This document shows, in pieces, positions 53,218 through 53,382 of a stretch of DNA of 53,382 bases (positions are counted from its first letter, which is position 1; the number at the start of each line of letters is the position of its first letter). Both the position numbers and the translations under genes were made by a program. The DNA comes from JBGTGT01 sp051439375 (lineage in GTDB: Bacteria > Cyanobacteriota > Cyanobacteriia > Cyanobacteriales > Microcystaceae). The notes beneath the pieces are model-generated. The model did not search any database, was not told the DNA's origin, and saw only the letters and a list, made by a program, of their open reading frames with translations. The stretch spans positions 1-53,382 of the forward strand of contig JBFRWB010000108.1 of assembly GCA_051439375.1 (NCBI GenBank), written 5' to 3'.

Positions 53218-53365
53218 ATGCAAACTGTTGACCTTCAAACGAACCCTTCAACCCCAATGTATACGCCTAAGCATGGTTTACCTGTCACTATTATTACAGG
53301 ATTTTTAGGCTGTGTAAAAACAACTCTACTGAATCATATTTTAACCAATCAACAGGGCATTAAGA
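53218..53365 (+). CDS. CobW/COG0523-family GTPase, 3' truncated by contig end
   Basis: First 49 codons of a CobW-type metallochaperone GTPase. The ATG at 53218 has AGGAGAG about 11 bases upstream. Residues about 22-50 (LPVTIITGFLG, TTLLNHILTNQQG) match the family start. The P-loop reads GFLGCVKTTLLN: the expected form is GFLGCGKTTLLN. The change equals loss of one G from a GG pair plus one extra A in the following A run, and it lies about 50 bases from a sequencing-adapter junction, so an assembly error is as likely as a true mutation. Confidence 0.82.
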
Positions 53366-53382
53366 CTGTCTCTTATACACAT
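53366..53382 (+). other. Tn5/Nextera mosaic-end adapter sequence (artefact)
   Basis: The last 17 bases, CTGTCTCTTATACACAT, are the first 17 of the 19-bp transposase adapter used in tagmentation libraries. They are not genomic, and the true contig ends at about 53365. Confidence 0.95.

Overview
The window is a piece of a cyanobacterial chromosome. It carries psaA and psaB (photosystem I core), btpA (photosystem I biogenesis), a CpcT-type phycobilin lyase, an NdbB-like quinone reductase, a probable gamma-tocopherol methyltransferase, a group 2 sigma factor close to SigD, and about thirty copies of the HIP1 octamer GCGATCGC. The low G+C content, short AT-rich dispersed repeats and protein styles fit a unicellular Crocosphaera/Cyanothece-like organism; that placement is inference. 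The right edge is the physical end of a contig: the last 17 bases are Tn5/Nextera mosaic-end adapter, not genome.

Layout. 0-8.3 kb: the 3' part of an Omp85 gene, a sulfotransferase, prfA, a FAS1 protein, a DUF6765-like protein, a small acidic protein and a thymidylate kinase-like gene with an unusual P-loop. Two inverted copies of a ~160 bp element ending in a terminator-like hairpin lie among them. 8.4-18.7 kb: a CDF-like transporter, a single-chain C5-methyltransferase/restriction endonuclease, an ArgRS-like protein without catalytic domain coupled to a DUF4350 gene, a repeat protein, an EamA transporter, cpcT, a MEKHLA protein, a secreted protein, a PIN-TRAM membrane protein and a DUF29 protein. 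19.0-24.0 kb: a tight operon of acyl-CoA dehydrogenase, acyl carrier protein, MBOAT acyltransferase and NdbB-like flavoprotein. This is the best candidate here for an undescribed pathway: an acyl-ACP oxidation and membrane transfer route, in outline like Dlt D-alanylation. 24.3-30.5 kb: a von Willebrand A protein, an RTX protein with a CRP-like site upstream, and a hybrid histidine kinase preceded by an 18-codon leader ORF.

30.7-36.0 kb: an NTF2-like protein, sigD with a strong terminator and a long upstream region, an ECF sigma / membrane anti-sigma / Spy-like periplasmic protein operon, and a PEP-CTERM-like surface protein. 36.4-38.8 kb: a DUF6745-like gene and a patch of decayed genes (Ser/Thr kinase, PspA-like and TPR remnants). 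38.9-43.5 kb: psaA-psaB with terminator and a candidate RpaB (HLR1) site upstream. 44.1-51.5 kb: esterase, YaaW-like and DUF72 proteins, two methyltransferases, a short adenylate kinase, trpD and btpA. 51.6 kb to the end: a membrane protein, a G-rich tandem repeat, a perfect HLR1 motif ahead of a rhodanese-fold protein lacking its catalytic cysteine, and the start of a CobW-family GTPase gene cut off at the contig end.

Starts were chosen from alignment knowledge, Shine-Dalgarno sequences and gene overlaps. No database search was run. No tRNA, rRNA, complete insertion sequence or CRISPR array was seen.
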